Position numbers and translations under genes: made by a program. A stretch of DNA of 64,000 nt from assembly GCF_025787225.1 (NCBI RefSeq), contig NZ_CP090958.1, forward strand, positions 1,145,856 through 1,209,855. Direction: 5' to 3'. Positions 50,816 through 59,787 of the stretch are shown one piece after another. The notes under the pieces are model-generated. The model was not told the origin of the DNA, did not search any database, and saw only the letters and a program-made list of their open reading frames with translations. Positions within the stretch are counted from its first letter, which is position 1. Each line of letters begins with the position of its first letter. Source of the stretch: Saxibacter everestensis (lineage in GTDB: Bacteria > Actinomycetota > Actinomycetes > Actinomycetales > Brevibacteriaceae).

Positions 50816-51726
50816 GTGCGAAGCACGCCGACAATCCGGCCCAGCGTGACGACGATCCGGCCCAGCACGCCGACAATCCGGCCCAGCGTGACGACGATCC
50901 GGCCCAGCCGGAACGCGATTTCGCCAGCGCGCAGGATGCCGCAGTCGAGCGGGAGCGGCCAGAAACCGAGGCCGCCGGGTCGGAGACGCTGCCGAGCAGG
51001 GGAGCCGGCAATGACGGGCCGCCGAGGACCCGCGACGGCAGGTCACCCTGGCAGCGACTGCGCTATGCCGCCTCGATGAAGACCGTACGCTCCCAAATTC
51101 TGGCCGCGATTCTGCTTGCGATTTTGGGATTCGGGGTAGTTGCCCAGGTTAAACAGACCGATGAAAGCGGTTTGAGTTCGCTGTCGGAATCCGATCTGGT
51201 CCGGGTCCTCGACGATGTGACGGAACGAAATGACCGGCTGCAGGCCGAAATGGAAGAGCTCGAACAAACCCGGCGTGAACTGGAATCCGGCTCGAACCAG
51301 CAGGCTCTGGCGGAGGAACAAGCCAAAGAACGGGCCGACACTCTCGCCATCCTGGCCGGAACGGCGCCAGCCACCGGGCCTGGAGTAATCCTGACCATCA
51401 CCGACCCGGATGCCGCTGTCACGGCCGGCGACTTCGTCAACCTGATCCAGGAGCTGCGCGACGCCGGTGCCGAGGCGATTCAGGTCAACGGCTCCCGCGT
51501 GGTTGCCAACACCGCGTTTCTGCCCGCTGAGGACGGCGGCGTCGCGATCGGAAATGCCAACCTGACCCGGCCGTACACGATCGCGGTGATCGGTGATCCT
51601 GACACGATTTCGACCGCACTACGGATTCCGGGAGGCGTCGAGGATGCCGTGAATCAGCGTGGCGGCAGCCTCGCGATTAAAGCCCAGGAATCTGTTGACG
51701 TATCCGCCGTGATTGCTTCAGGATGA
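50812..51726 (+). CDS. DUF881 membrane-anchored protein (second)
   Basis: A 304-residue protein overlapping sbp by four bases. Its first 80 residues are hydrophilic and begin with an exact tandem repeat. A membrane helix (ILAAILLAILGFGVVAQVK, about residues 96-114) and coiled coil (about 128-170) lead to the DUF881 domain (GPGVILTITDPDA, DFVNLIQELRDAGAEAIQVNGSRVVANTAFL, RPYTIAVIGDPDTISTAL). Paralogue of the first DUF881 protein. Confidence 0.9.
   Translation: MSAKHADNPAQRDDDPAQHADNPAQRDDDPAQPERDFASAQDAAVERERPETEAAGSETLPSRGAGNDGPPRTRDGRSPWQRLRYAASMKTVRSQILAAILLAILGFGVVAQVKQTDESGLSSLSESDLVRVLDDVTERNDRLQAEMEELEQTRRELESGSNQQALAEEQAKERADTLAILAGTAPATGPGVILTITDPDAAVTAGDFVNLIQELRDAGAEAIQVNGSRVVANTAFLPAEDGGVAIGNANLTRPYTIAVIGDPDTISTALRIPGGVEDAVNQRGGSLAIKAQESVDVSAVIASG
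50824..50907 (+). repeat. Exact 42-bp tandem duplication in the second DUF881 gene
   Basis: 50824-50865 and 50866-50907 are identical and encode HADNPAQRDDDPAQ twice. Each unit is itself built from two related 7-residue halves. Perfect identity suggests a recent slippage event. Confidence 0.9.
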
Positions 51727-51839
51727 TCTGGACACCGCAACGCCGTAATGGGATTGTTAACTTTTCGACGAATAATTACCCCAATAACGGCGGGGACCGT
51801 TACCGTAGGTAAACCACTTGTTCGAAAAGGAGAAGCCCA

Positions 51840-52229
51840 ATGGCCGAATTGCAGTACCCGGAAGGTCTTCAGTACACGGCCGAACACGAATGGGTGGCAG
51901 GAACCGACTCCGAATCGGTAGTGCGGGTCGGGATCACCGCATTTGCCCAGGACGCCCTTGGCGACGTGGTTTTTGTCGACCTTCCGGCCGTTGGGGACCA
52001 GATCGCCGGCGGGTCCACCTGCGGCGAAGTGGAATCGACCAAGAGCGTGAGCGATATCTTCGCGCCGCTCTCGGGCACTGTTTCGGCGATCAATGAAACG
52101 CTGGAAGCGACCCCCGAACTGATTAACAGTGATCCATACGGACAGGGCTGGCTTTTCGAAATCGATGTCGACGACATATCGACGTCTGCATCACTGCTGT
52201 CGGCAGCCGACTACCGGCAGCTCGTCTGA
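51840..52229 (+). CDS. gcvH: Glycine cleavage system H protein
   Basis: A 129-residue lipoyl carrier: YTAEHEWV, VRVGITAFAQDALGDVVFVDLP, GEVESTKSVSDIFAPLSGTV with the lipoylated Lys in ESTK, and DPYGQGWLFEI. AAGGAG lies eight bases before the ATG. It carries the aminomethyl intermediate in glycine cleavage. P, T and L subunits are not in the window; the position between DUF881 and garA is conserved in actinobacteria. Confidence 0.95.
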   Translation: MAELQYPEGLQYTAEHEWVAGTDSESVVRVGITAFAQDALGDVVFVDLPAVGDQIAGGSTCGEVESTKSVSDIFAPLSGTVSAINETLEATPELINSDPYGQGWLFEIDVDDISTSASLLSAADYRQLV

Positions 52230-52245
52230 GGCGAAGGAACACATC

Positions 52246-52773
52246 ATGAGTCACGAGAATCATTCCGACGAATCCTCCGACTACACGACGTCGCAGCCGA
52301 GAGTGGATGCCGGGCAGGGCCAGGAAGAGCACACGGACGAGCGCCCTGCTGACGACCGGAACGGCGTTTCGTCCACTCTGGGAGCCCCGACGTCGCCAGC
52401 GGACATCACCGATCCGCGCACCGGCGAGATCCTGACACCCGAAGATGCCGCAACCTTCGAGTCGCTGCCGGCTGGCTCTGCCCTGCTGTTCGTGGTCAGC
52501 GGTCCCGACCAGGGATCGCGTATCCTGCTCGACCAGGACACCGTCAGCGTCGGTCGCAGCACCGGAGCCGACATATTTCTGGATGACGTCACCGTCTCCC
52601 GCAAGCACGCCCAGTTCATCCGCACCGCCGATGGCTACCAGCTACGCGACACCGGCTCGCTGAACGGCACCTACGTCGGCAAGGAGCGGGTCGACGTGCA
52701 TCAGCTGAAGGCCGGCGACGAAGTGCAGATCGGCAAGTTCCGGATGATCTACCACACCAGCCCGCGTTCCTAG
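52246..52773 (+). CDS. garA: FHA-domain regulator GarA/OdhI-like
   Basis: A 175-residue protein with a hydrophilic N-terminal tail and a C-terminal FHA domain (VSVGRSTGADIFLDDVTVSRKHAQF, LRDTGSLNGTYVGKERVD). GarA/OdhI proteins, when unphosphorylated, inhibit 2-oxoglutarate dehydrogenase and related enzymes; phosphorylation of an N-terminal Thr pair by PknB/PknG-type kinases releases them. The tail contains YTTS (Thr14, Thr15), a plausible equivalent. GAAGGA precedes the ATG. Confidence 0.9.
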   Translation: MSHENHSDESSDYTTSQPRVDAGQGQEEHTDERPADDRNGVSSTLGAPTSPADITDPRTGEILTPEDAATFESLPAGSALLFVVSGPDQGSRILLDQDTVSVGRSTGADIFLDDVTVSRKHAQFIRTADGYQLRDTGSLNGTYVGKERVDVHQLKAGDEVQIGKFRMIYHTSPRS

Positions 52774-52793
52774 CCCGGCCTGGCAGGGTAGCT

Positions 52794-53501
52794 GTGCCGG
52801 CATTAACCATCGGCGGCGTCCTGGCTGCCCTGGCGGACGAGTTCGACGGCATCACCAGTTCGAAGGTCCGTTTCTGGGAAAGTCAGGGCCTGATCCAACC
52901 GAGGAGGACGGCGTCCGGCTACCGGCAGTACTTCGCCGCCGATGTCGAGCGGATCCGGCTGATCTGCAGGTTGCAGCAGACCCGGCATCTTCCGCTTGAC
53001 GCGATCCGGTCCTACCTCGATGACCTCGACCGTGGCCTGGAGGTGGAGCTGCCCAGCAACCAGCCACCGCGGGTCCCGCAGTTTTCGCTTGAGACGGAAC
53101 ATCCTGCGGGCCGGGCGATGCTTGCCGCCAAGCGGCTTCGACTCAGCCGCAATGAGCTATGTCAGGCGGCGCAGATCAGCGCACGATTCCTCACCGAGCT
53201 CGGCGAGTTCTCGCTCGTCGACAGCTCCAAGGAACAGTACGACGAGGACGACGTCGTCATCGCCGGCACCGCGCGCGTGCTCGCCGGGCACGGGATTGAG
53301 CCGCGCCATCTGAAGCGATTCAAGACGGTTGCCGAGACCGATGCCGGTCTGATCGAGGGTGCCGTCGGCTCGCTGCTGGCCCGGAAGACAGCAGCGGCGC
53401 AGGCCGAAGCCGGATCCCGGAGCAGCGAGATCGCGGCCGCGTGCGCCCAGCTGCACGGCGTGCTGCTCAACGCCCGTCTCGATCGTCTGCTGAGGTCTTA
53501 A
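52794..53501 (+). CDS. MerR-type regulator, FtsR-like
   Basis: A 235-residue protein starting GTG (GGCAGGG five bases upstream). MerR HTH: LTIGGVLAALADEFDGITSSKVRFWESQGLIQPRRTASGYRQYFAADVERIRLICRLQ. A second part (ELCQAAQISARFLTELGEFSLVD) completes the FtsR-like layout. In corynebacteria FtsR at this same place activates ftsZ. Placement after garA supports that identity. Confidence 0.85.
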   Translation: MPALTIGGVLAALADEFDGITSSKVRFWESQGLIQPRRTASGYRQYFAADVERIRLICRLQQTRHLPLDAIRSYLDDLDRGLEVELPSNQPPRVPQFSLETEHPAGRAMLAAKRLRLSRNELCQAAQISARFLTELGEFSLVDSSKEQYDEDDVVIAGTARVLAGHGIEPRHLKRFKTVAETDAGLIEGAVGSLLARKTAAAQAEAGSRSSEIAAACAQLHGVLLNARLDRLLRS

Positions 53502-53533
53502 GCTGACGTAGCCGGCGGGGTACGGTTAGAGGT

Positions 53534-54007
53534 ATGCAGGAACTAGAGGTTGTCGGCGTAAGAATCGAAATGCCCGCAAATCAGCCCGTGCTGTTGTTGC
53601 GCGCAAAGGGCACGCCTCGATACCTGCCGGTCTGGATCGGCGCTCCCGAAGCCAATGCGATTGCCCTGGCGCAACAAGGATTGACGCCGCCACGGCCGCT
53701 GACCCACGATCTGTTACTGAATGTTGCCGAGGAACTCGGCGCCCAGCTCGAGTCTGTGCGCGTGGTCTCGATGCAGGACAAGGTCTACTTCGCGGAACTC
53801 GTCTTCAGCGGCGATCACACCGTCAGCTCCCGCACCTCGGACGCGATCGCGCTGGCGCTGCGGGCGGGCTGCACCGTGTACGGCTCGGACGAGGTCCTCG
53901 AGGCTGGCGGCATCGAAATGCCCGAGGAGGACGAGGATGAGGTTTCGAAGTTCCGCGACTTCCTTGACCACGTTTCGGCCGACGATTTTGAGTCTCCGGA
54001 TGATTGA
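53534..54007 (+). CDS. Bifunctional nuclease family protein (DUF151)
   Basis: A 157-residue protein: PANQPVLLLRAKGTPRYLPVWIGAPEANAIALAQQGLTPPRPLTHDLLLNVAEELG and SSRTSDAIALALRAGCTVYGSDEVLEAGGI, the DUF151 core, with an acidic tail. Family members have been reported with DNase/RNase activity, though the role in actinobacteria is unclear. It follows the FtsR-like gene as in mycobacteria. Confidence 0.9.
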   Translation: MQELEVVGVRIEMPANQPVLLLRAKGTPRYLPVWIGAPEANAIALAQQGLTPPRPLTHDLLLNVAEELGAQLESVRVVSMQDKVYFAELVFSGDHTVSSRTSDAIALALRAGCTVYGSDEVLEAGGIEMPEEDEDEVSKFRDFLDHVSADDFESPDD

Positions 54008-54020
54008 CTACTCTTAGTTT

Positions 54021-55412
54021 GTGACTCTTAGCACCGAAGCGCATTTCAGCACCTCCGGCCATATGTCGGGCGACCCCGCGGTTATTGCAGGACTCGACGC
54101 CTGGCGTGACCTCAACCCGCTCCAGCAGCCGACATATCTGGATCAGGATGCGCTGGAAAAGGCGACCGCCGAGCTCGCGGCACTCCCGCCACTGATCTTT
54201 GCCGGCGAAGCGGACGTGCTGAAGGCCAAGCTTGCCGCAGCCTCCCGTGGCGAGGCATTCCTGTTACAGGGCGGCGACTGTGCCGAGGTGTTCGCCGACG
54301 CGACCGCGGACAAGATCCGCAACCGGGTGCGCACAGTGCTGCAGATGTCGGCCGTCCTCACCTACGGCGGTTCGCTGCCCGTGGTCAAGGTGGGCCGGAT
54401 GGCGGGCCAGTTCGCCAAGCCCCGCTCTTCCGACACCGAAACCCGCGATGACGTCGCGCTACCCGCCTACCGGGGCGACATCGTCAACGGCCACGACTTC
54501 AGCGAGGCATCGCGTCGCCACGATCCGCAGCGCCTGTTGCGCGGTTACCACGTCGCCGCCGCGACGCTTAACCTGATCCGGGCGTTCACAACCGGCGGGT
54601 TCGCCGATCTGCGGTTGGTGCACGAATGGAACCGCGGCTTCCTGGCGAATAACGCCAACTACCACCGCTACGAGGCGCTGGCAGCCGAGATCGACCGGGC
54701 GATCAGGTTCATGAACGCCTGCGGCGCCGACTTCGACGCACTGCGGTCGGTCGAATTCTTCTCCAGCCATGAGGCGCTGCTGCTCGATTACGAGCGCGCA
54801 TTGACCCGGATCGACTCCCGCACCGGCGATCCATACGACGTCTCAGCGCACTTCCTCTGGATCGGTGAGCGGACCAGGGACATCGACGGCGCCCACGTCG
54901 ATTTCCTTTCCCGGGTCAGGAACCCGATCGGCGTCAAGCTCGGACCCAGCACCACTGCGGAGGACGCACTGGCTCTGGCGGCCAAGCTCGACCCGGACAA
55001 CGAGCCCGGCCGGCTGACATTCGTCACCCGGATGGGTGCCGGCGTCATCCGGGACAAGCTGCCCGATCTGTTGCGTAAGATAAGCGCCGAGGCGCCGAAC
55101 GCCCTCTGGGTCTGCGACCCGATGCACGGCAACACCATCACCTCGCAGACCGGATACAAGACCCGGCGCTTCGACGATGTGATGAACGAAGTGACCGGCT
55201 TCTTCGAATCGCATTACGAGGTCGGTACAGTACCCGGCGGCCTGCATGTCGAGCTCACCGGCGACGACGTCACCGAGGTGCTCGGCGGCGCTGCCGAGAT
55301 CGACGACGAGGGACTCGCGATCCGCTACGAGTCGCTGGTCGACCCGAGGCTCAACCACGAACAGTCGCTTGAGCTGGCCTTCCAGGTCGCGGAGTTGCTC
55401 AAGCAGCGATGA
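54021..55412 (+). CDS. aroG: Class II DAHP synthase (3-deoxy-7-phosphoheptulonate synthase)
   Basis: A 463-residue enzyme for the first step of the shikimate pathway (PEP + erythrose 4-phosphate). Class II motifs: LLQGGDCAEVF (metal Cys), KVGRMAGQFAKPRS, PAYRGDIVNG, EALLLDYE, HFLWIGERTRDIDGAHVDFLSRVRNPIGVKLGPS, VTRMGAG, VWVCDPMHGNT-type segment and PGGLHVELTGDDVTE. GTG at 54021 has no Shine-Dalgarno site; an ATG at 54063 is an alternative. It overlaps the aldolase gene by four bases. Confidence 0.95.
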   Translation: MTLSTEAHFSTSGHMSGDPAVIAGLDAWRDLNPLQQPTYLDQDALEKATAELAALPPLIFAGEADVLKAKLAAASRGEAFLLQGGDCAEVFADATADKIRNRVRTVLQMSAVLTYGGSLPVVKVGRMAGQFAKPRSSDTETRDDVALPAYRGDIVNGHDFSEASRRHDPQRLLRGYHVAAATLNLIRAFTTGGFADLRLVHEWNRGFLANNANYHRYEALAAEIDRAIRFMNACGADFDALRSVEFFSSHEALLLDYERALTRIDSRTGDPYDVSAHFLWIGERTRDIDGAHVDFLSRVRNPIGVKLGPSTTAEDALALAAKLDPDNEPGRLTFVTRMGAGVIRDKLPDLLRKISAEAPNALWVCDPMHGNTITSQTGYKTRRFDDVMNEVTGFFESHYEVGTVPGGLHVELTGDDVTEVLGGAAEIDDEGLAIRYESLVDPRLNHEQSLELAFQVAELLKQR

Positions 55413-56443
55413 CGGTTGATCTTCGCTCCGACACGGTTACCCGTCCGAGTGCCGCGATGCGGTCGGCGATGGCCGAAGCCGAGGTCGGCGACGATGTCTA
55501 CGGCGAGGATCCAACGGTCAACGCGCTGGAATCCCGCGTCGCCGCTATGCTCGGCCACGATGCCGGTCTGTTCACGCCGACCGGAAGCCTGGCGAACCTG
55601 CTCGGCGTCCGCACCCTGGTCGAACCAGGGGATGAGATTCTTGCCGATTCCCTGGCCCACATCCTGCGGGCGGAACTCGGTGGCCATGCCGTCCTTGGCG
55701 GGGTGACCACGCGGACCTGGGTCAGTCCGGACGGCACGTTCCGCGCTGCCGATCCGCTGCGGATGATGGTGCCGGACGGTGGGGACTACCAGGTCTCCAC
55801 CGCGGCGGTCGCCGTCGAGAACACGCATAACTTCTCCGGCGGCCGGATTGCCGACCTCGCCGAGCTCGAGCGGCTGCGGGCGGGTACCAGCGCGGCGGGC
55901 GTGTTCGTGCACCTGGATGGCGCGCGGCTCGCTAACGCGCACGTCGCCACTGGGATCGGTATGGACACGTACGGGAGGCTGGCCGACAGCGTCTCGCTCT
56001 GCCTGTCGAAGGGGCTCGGGGCTCCGGTCGGCTCGGTTCTGGTTGGTTCGCACCCCCGGATCGCCCATGCCAGGGTGCTGCGAAAGCGCTACGGCGCGGG
56101 GATGCGGCAAGCCGGGATTCTGGCCGCGGCGGGGCTATGGGCACTGGACAACAATGTTGCCCGGCTAGCTGACGACCACAAGCGGGCGGCGGAACTGGCA
56201 TCGGCCCTCGCCGCAGTCCGGCCGGAAATCGTCGACCCCGCTGCTGTGCAGACGAACATCATCGTGCTCGACTTGTCCACGCTGGAAATCGATGCGGCGA
56301 CCTTCGCCGGTCAGGCGGCCGAACGCGGCGTCCTGCTCTCGGTGCTGTCTCCGGTCACGGCGAGACTCGTCACCCATCTCGATGTTGACGATGCCGGAGC
56401 CGAACGCGCCGCCGAGGTGCTGAGCGGACTGCTCAGGAAATAG
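55409..56443 (+). CDS. ltaE: Low-specificity L-threonine aldolase
   Basis: A 344-residue fold-I PLP enzyme: DLRSDTVTRPSAAMRSAMAEAEVGDDVYGEDPTVNALESRVAAMLGHDAGLFTPTGSLANLL, HLDGARLANA and the PLP Lys in SLCLSKGLGAPVGSVLVG. It splits L-threonine or allo-threonine to glycine and acetaldehyde. Translationally coupled (ATGA) to the DAHP synthase gene and convergent with the kinase gene five bases away. Confidence 0.92.
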   Translation: MTVDLRSDTVTRPSAAMRSAMAEAEVGDDVYGEDPTVNALESRVAAMLGHDAGLFTPTGSLANLLGVRTLVEPGDEILADSLAHILRAELGGHAVLGGVTTRTWVSPDGTFRAADPLRMMVPDGGDYQVSTAAVAVENTHNFSGGRIADLAELERLRAGTSAAGVFVHLDGARLANAHVATGIGMDTYGRLADSVSLCLSKGLGAPVGSVLVGSHPRIAHARVLRKRYGAGMRQAGILAAAGLWALDNNVARLADDHKRAAELASALAAVRPEIVDPAAVQTNIIVLDLSTLEIDAATFAGQAAERGVLLSVLSPVTARLVTHLDVDDAGAERAAEVLSGLLRK

Positions 56444-56447
56444 CCCG

Positions 56448-58358
56448 CTATACAACCGTGATTGTCACGGTGCTTCCCGACTTGGCCTTCCCGCCGCCGG
56501 CCGGATCCTGACTGCGCACAGTCTTGAAGTAGCCTTCGAGGATCTTCTCAACCTTGACCTTGAAGCCGGCCTCCTCAAGAGTTTTCCTGGCTTGGTCTTC
56601 CTGCTGGCCGACGACATCGGGCACATCGATCATCTCCGGACCCTTGGAGACCGCGATGTTCACCGTGTCACCCCGGTACAGGGTGGAAGTGGCGGCAGGT
56701 TCCTGGCTGATCACTGTGCCTTTTGCGACACTATCGCTGAATTCCTCGGTCACCTTCGGCTTGAGTCCGGCGTCGTCGATCGCCTGCTCCGCCTCCTGGC
56801 GTGACTTGCCGGCAAGGTCCGGGACGGCGATCGGCTCGCGCCCCTTGGAAACCTCAAGGTCGACCTTGGTGCCTCGTCGTTCCTCGCTGCCCTCCTTGAC
56901 CGACTGCTTGATCACTAGGCCGGCTTCGACCTTTTCGCTGTATGTCTCGCTGGTTTTTCCTACCGCCAGGTTCGCGCCGGCGATGTCGTCCTTCGCGTCA
57001 TCCAACGACTTCCCGGTGACGTCCGGCATTGCGAAAAGCTCCGGGCCCTTTGACACCATCAGGGTCACCGAGCCGTCTTTCGGCACCCTGCTGCCTTCCT
57101 CCGGCGACGTGTCTACGACTATTCCCTTCCGGATGTCGTCGTCATAAACTTCGCGGGTCTGGGCTTCCAGCCCGGTCGCGCTGAGCGTGGTCTCGGCGTC
57201 GTCGGCGGTTTCACTGATCAGGTTTGCCGGGACCGCGACGGTAGCGCCCGGACCGGCCATGAAGTACCAGCCGGTTGTTCCGCCAAGCAGCAGAACGACC
57301 AGCAGGGCGGCAAGCGCGACGATCTTTTTCCGGGACTTCCTGCCGGCCGCTTTCGAAGTCCCGATCGTTGCCGTCGCGGTCAGGGGTATGTTCCGCGCGT
57401 CGTCCGGGCCGGGATGGGCAGCAGATGCCGTCCTCTCACGCCTTGCCGGACGTTGCACCGCCTGGGTCGGCGCGAGCTCAAGGGACCGGCTTCCGGTCGG
57501 GTCGAAGTCCAGTTCGGCGTCGCTCAGCGTCGACCGGACCTGCCTCAGCTCGCCGAGCAGCGCCTCAGCATCGACCGGCCGGTTCTCCGGATCCCGGGCG
57601 GTCGCCCAGAGCACGAGCTCGTCGAGGTCCCGCGCCAGACCCGGAACCAGCTTGGACGGCGCCGGCACGTCATCGTGGACGTGGCGGTAAGCAACCTGAA
57701 TCGGCATCGTATCGCGATAGGGCTGCTCACCGGTCAGCAGTTCGTAGAACATGATGCCGACGGCGTAAATATCGCTGCGCGCGTCCGTCGCGCCGCGGGT
57801 GACGAGTTCAGGGGAGACGTAGCCGACGGTGCCGATCAGCGTGTTCGTTGTCGTCGAGGTGCTGACCGCTCGGGCCAGGCCGAAGTCACTGAGTTTGACC
57901 TGACCGTTGTGGCCGAGCAGTACGTTTTCCGGCTTGACGTCGCGGTGGATCACGTAGGCGTTGTGCGCGGCAGCAAGCCCCTGGAGCATTCCGTCCAGTA
58001 CGGTGATCGCGTCCCGCGGGGTAAGCGCGCCACCGGAGCGCAGCCTGTCCCGCAGAGTGATGCTCGGCAGGTACTCCATCGCCAGATAGACGATGTCGCC
58101 GTCCTGGCCCTGGTCGTACACAGTGATGAGATGCGGATGGGACAGCCCCGCGGCGTGTTTGGCCTCGCGGCGGAACCGGCTGACGAACTCCCCATCCGAA
58201 CTCAGGTGGGAGTGCATCACCTTGAGCGCGACGCTGCGATCGAGACGGGTGTCCTCGGCGAGATAGACCATCGCCATCCCACCTCGTGCGATGATTTCTG
58301 CCACCAGGTAGCGCTGGTCGATCAGTTTCCCGATCAGGGGGTCGGCAGAGTTGGTCAT
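56448..58358 (-). CDS. pknL: Ser/Thr protein kinase with four PASTA domains (PknL/PknB-like)
   Basis: About 636 residues from MTNSADPLIG. The N-terminal kinase domain has ARGGMAMVYLA (P-loop), VALKVM, YVIHRDVKPENVLL, DFGLARAV and a regulatory activation loop with STSTTTNTLIGT. One membrane helix (VALAALLVVLLLGGTTGWYFM) separates it from four extracellular PASTA domains (starting near VAVPANLIS, FAMPDVTGK, IAVPDLAGK, IDVPDVVGQ), which bind muropeptide or lipid II. Neighbours (aroG before, Rv2175c-like and idsA-like after) match mycobacterial pknL, whose product lacks PASTA domains, whereas corynebacterial PknL has them. Confidence 0.92.
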   Translation of the reverse strand: MTNSADPLIGKLIDQRYLVAEIIARGGMAMVYLAEDTRLDRSVALKVMHSHLSSDGEFVSRFRREAKHAAGLSHPHLITVYDQGQDGDIVYLAMEYLPSITLRDRLRSGGALTPRDAITVLDGMLQGLAAAHNAYVIHRDVKPENVLLGHNGQVKLSDFGLARAVSTSTTTNTLIGTVGYVSPELVTRGATDARSDIYAVGIMFYELLTGEQPYRDTMPIQVAYRHVHDDVPAPSKLVPGLARDLDELVLWATARDPENRPVDAEALLGELRQVRSTLSDAELDFDPTGSRSLELAPTQAVQRPARRERTASAAHPGPDDARNIPLTATATIGTSKAAGRKSRKKIVALAALLVVLLLGGTTGWYFMAGPGATVAVPANLISETADDAETTLSATGLEAQTREVYDDDIRKGIVVDTSPEEGSRVPKDGSVTLMVSKGPELFAMPDVTGKSLDDAKDDIAGANLAVGKTSETYSEKVEAGLVIKQSVKEGSEERRGTKVDLEVSKGREPIAVPDLAGKSRQEAEQAIDDAGLKPKVTEEFSDSVAKGTVISQEPAATSTLYRGDTVNIAVSKGPEMIDVPDVVGQQEDQARKTLEEAGFKVKVEKILEGYFKTVRSQDPAGGGKAKSGSTVTITVV

Positions 58359-58371
58359 TCGAATAATTCTA
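58359..58371 (-). promoter_or_regulatory. Leaderless-type promoter for the kinase gene
   Basis: On the minus strand a -10 hexamer TAGAAT (58366-58371) lies seven bases before the ATG, and no Shine-Dalgarno sequence is present. That spacing puts the transcription start at the start codon, typical of actinobacterial leaderless mRNAs. Confidence 0.55.
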
Positions 58372-58455
58372 CGCAACGCACGACGTTGAACCTTACTCCG
58401 CCGAGCTGACCGCCCGGGGGTTTTGCGCAGTTCCCCATCACGCGGCACAGCATGG

Positions 58456-59652
58456 TCAGTATCTCGACTTCAGTGTCCGGACCGAGTTCACGTACCGGCG
58501 GGTGTCGTCGTACATCCCGTTCTCACGCACCGAGGTAAGACCCTGATAATAGCTTGCGATCGCCTGGGGCTCGTCCTCGCTTTCGGCCAGGAGTTTCTTA
58601 AGAATAACCACTCCGGCAGTGACGTTGTCTTTGGGGATCAGCAGGTTCAGCTTGCGCCCCGAAAGGTCGGAAGCCCAGCGGCCGGAAGCCGGAATGACCT
58701 GCATCGTGCCGATGGCGTTCGCGGGGGATACAGCGGCCATGTTGAACCCCGATTCCTGTTCGGCAACGGCCAGTGCCAGTGCCGGGTCGACTCCGTTGGC
58801 GCGGGCAGTGGAGGCGACCAGGCTTTTCATCTCGCTCCTGCTGGGCAAATCCTGGGAGAGCAGTATCTTCTTATTGATCCGGGCTGCGTTGACGGTTTCG
58901 TCCGGGTAGCTGCGGCCGGCAAACTTCTTCGGCACGTGCGGAAGGTCGTCCGGCGCCTTGGTACGTGGCGAATCGCTGACCGACCCCTTGCCGCTGAGCT
59001 TGATGGACTGGCCAATCGTGATCAGCGTCGAGGTCCCCATCCCGTTGGCTTTCTGCAACGCCGGCACCGTCGTGCGGTGGCGCAGGGCAATTCCGAGCAA
59101 CGTGTCTCCGGCCTCGACCTGATAGCTGTCTTTCGCGGGCCGGGCCGAGTCGGACGTTCCCGAAGCGTTCTGCGACGAGGACGGCACGGTGAGTTCCCTG
59201 CCGGGGTGGACCACGGTGCGTGATGACAGCCGGTTGGCCCGCAGCAGGTCCTGGGTCGAGACTCCGAGCCGCAGGGCGATAGCGGAGACAGTCTCCCCGT
59301 CGCGCACCGTGTAGGTCGAGGCGCCACCGGCCTGAGCCGCGCCGGCCTGAGCCGCGCCGGCCTGAGCCGCGCCGCCCGACTGGGTCGACCCCGTACCGGT
59401 CGTAGCCGTGCCGTGTGCGGTATCCGTGGTGGAAGCGCCTGCCCGGAGCGATGTCCATCGGGAGACGGCGCCGGTTGTCTCGGCCGCCGTTTCATCCGGG
59501 AGCGGCTGCGTTTCGGCGGCTGCGGCTGTCGCGGAACCGGAACCAAGCATGGCTGCCACCATGAGCGGCGTCGAGGCGAACGCCGTCCTCCTCAAGCCTT
59601 TCCGGGGCGAATCTGGCGTGGTCGGGGCACTGTTTGATCCTGAATTCATCAC
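58456..59652 (-). CDS. Secreted LysM peptidoglycan lytic transglycosylase
   Basis: A 398-residue protein with a signal peptide (STPLMVAAMLGSGSATAAAA), a Thr/Gly/Ala-rich region with three GAAQA repeats, two LysM domains (TYTVRDGETVSAIALRLGVSTQDLLRANRL; SYQVEAGDTLLGIALRHRTTVPALQKANGM) and a C-terminal SLT domain. The catalytic Glu is in VAEQESGFN (about residue 299), followed by AIGTMQVIP. It should bind and cleave glycan strands. Located upstream of the PASTA kinase on the same strand, linking wall sensing and turnover. Confidence 0.9.
   Translation of the reverse strand: MMNSGSNSAPTTPDSPRKGLRRTAFASTPLMVAAMLGSGSATAAAAETQPLPDETAAETTGAVSRWTSLRAGASTTDTAHGTATTGTGSTQSGGAAQAGAAQAGAAQAGGASTYTVRDGETVSAIALRLGVSTQDLLRANRLSSRTVVHPGRELTVPSSSQNASGTSDSARPAKDSYQVEAGDTLLGIALRHRTTVPALQKANGMGTSTLITIGQSIKLSGKGSVSDSPRTKAPDDLPHVPKKFAGRSYPDETVNAARINKKILLSQDLPSRSEMKSLVASTARANGVDPALALAVAEQESGFNMAAVSPANAIGTMQVIPASGRWASDLSGRKLNLLIPKDNVTAGVVILKKLLAESEDEPQAIASYYQGLTSVRENGMYDDTRRYVNSVRTLKSRY
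59327..59371 (-). repeat. Three exact 15-bp tandem repeats in the transglycosylase gene
   Basis: CCGGCCTGAGCCGCG occurs three times in a row (plus strand), encoding GAAQA repeats in the linker before the first LysM domain. Copy number is likely variable. Confidence 0.85.
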
Positions 59653-59787
59653 TGACCTTAATGCTGGGGAAGGATGGTAGTGGTGAGTACATCCACTGCG
59701 AATCTAACGCATTCCCGTACGGCATCCCCGGCTATCCGCGCGCTCGGGGTGTCGGCAGCACCATCGGCGTGTGGCAGGCTTGATGTC

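Noticed and set aside
50824-50907. Tandem repeats considered as a CRISPR array
   Set aside because: The units are adjacent, have no spacers and are in frame within a protein-coding gene.
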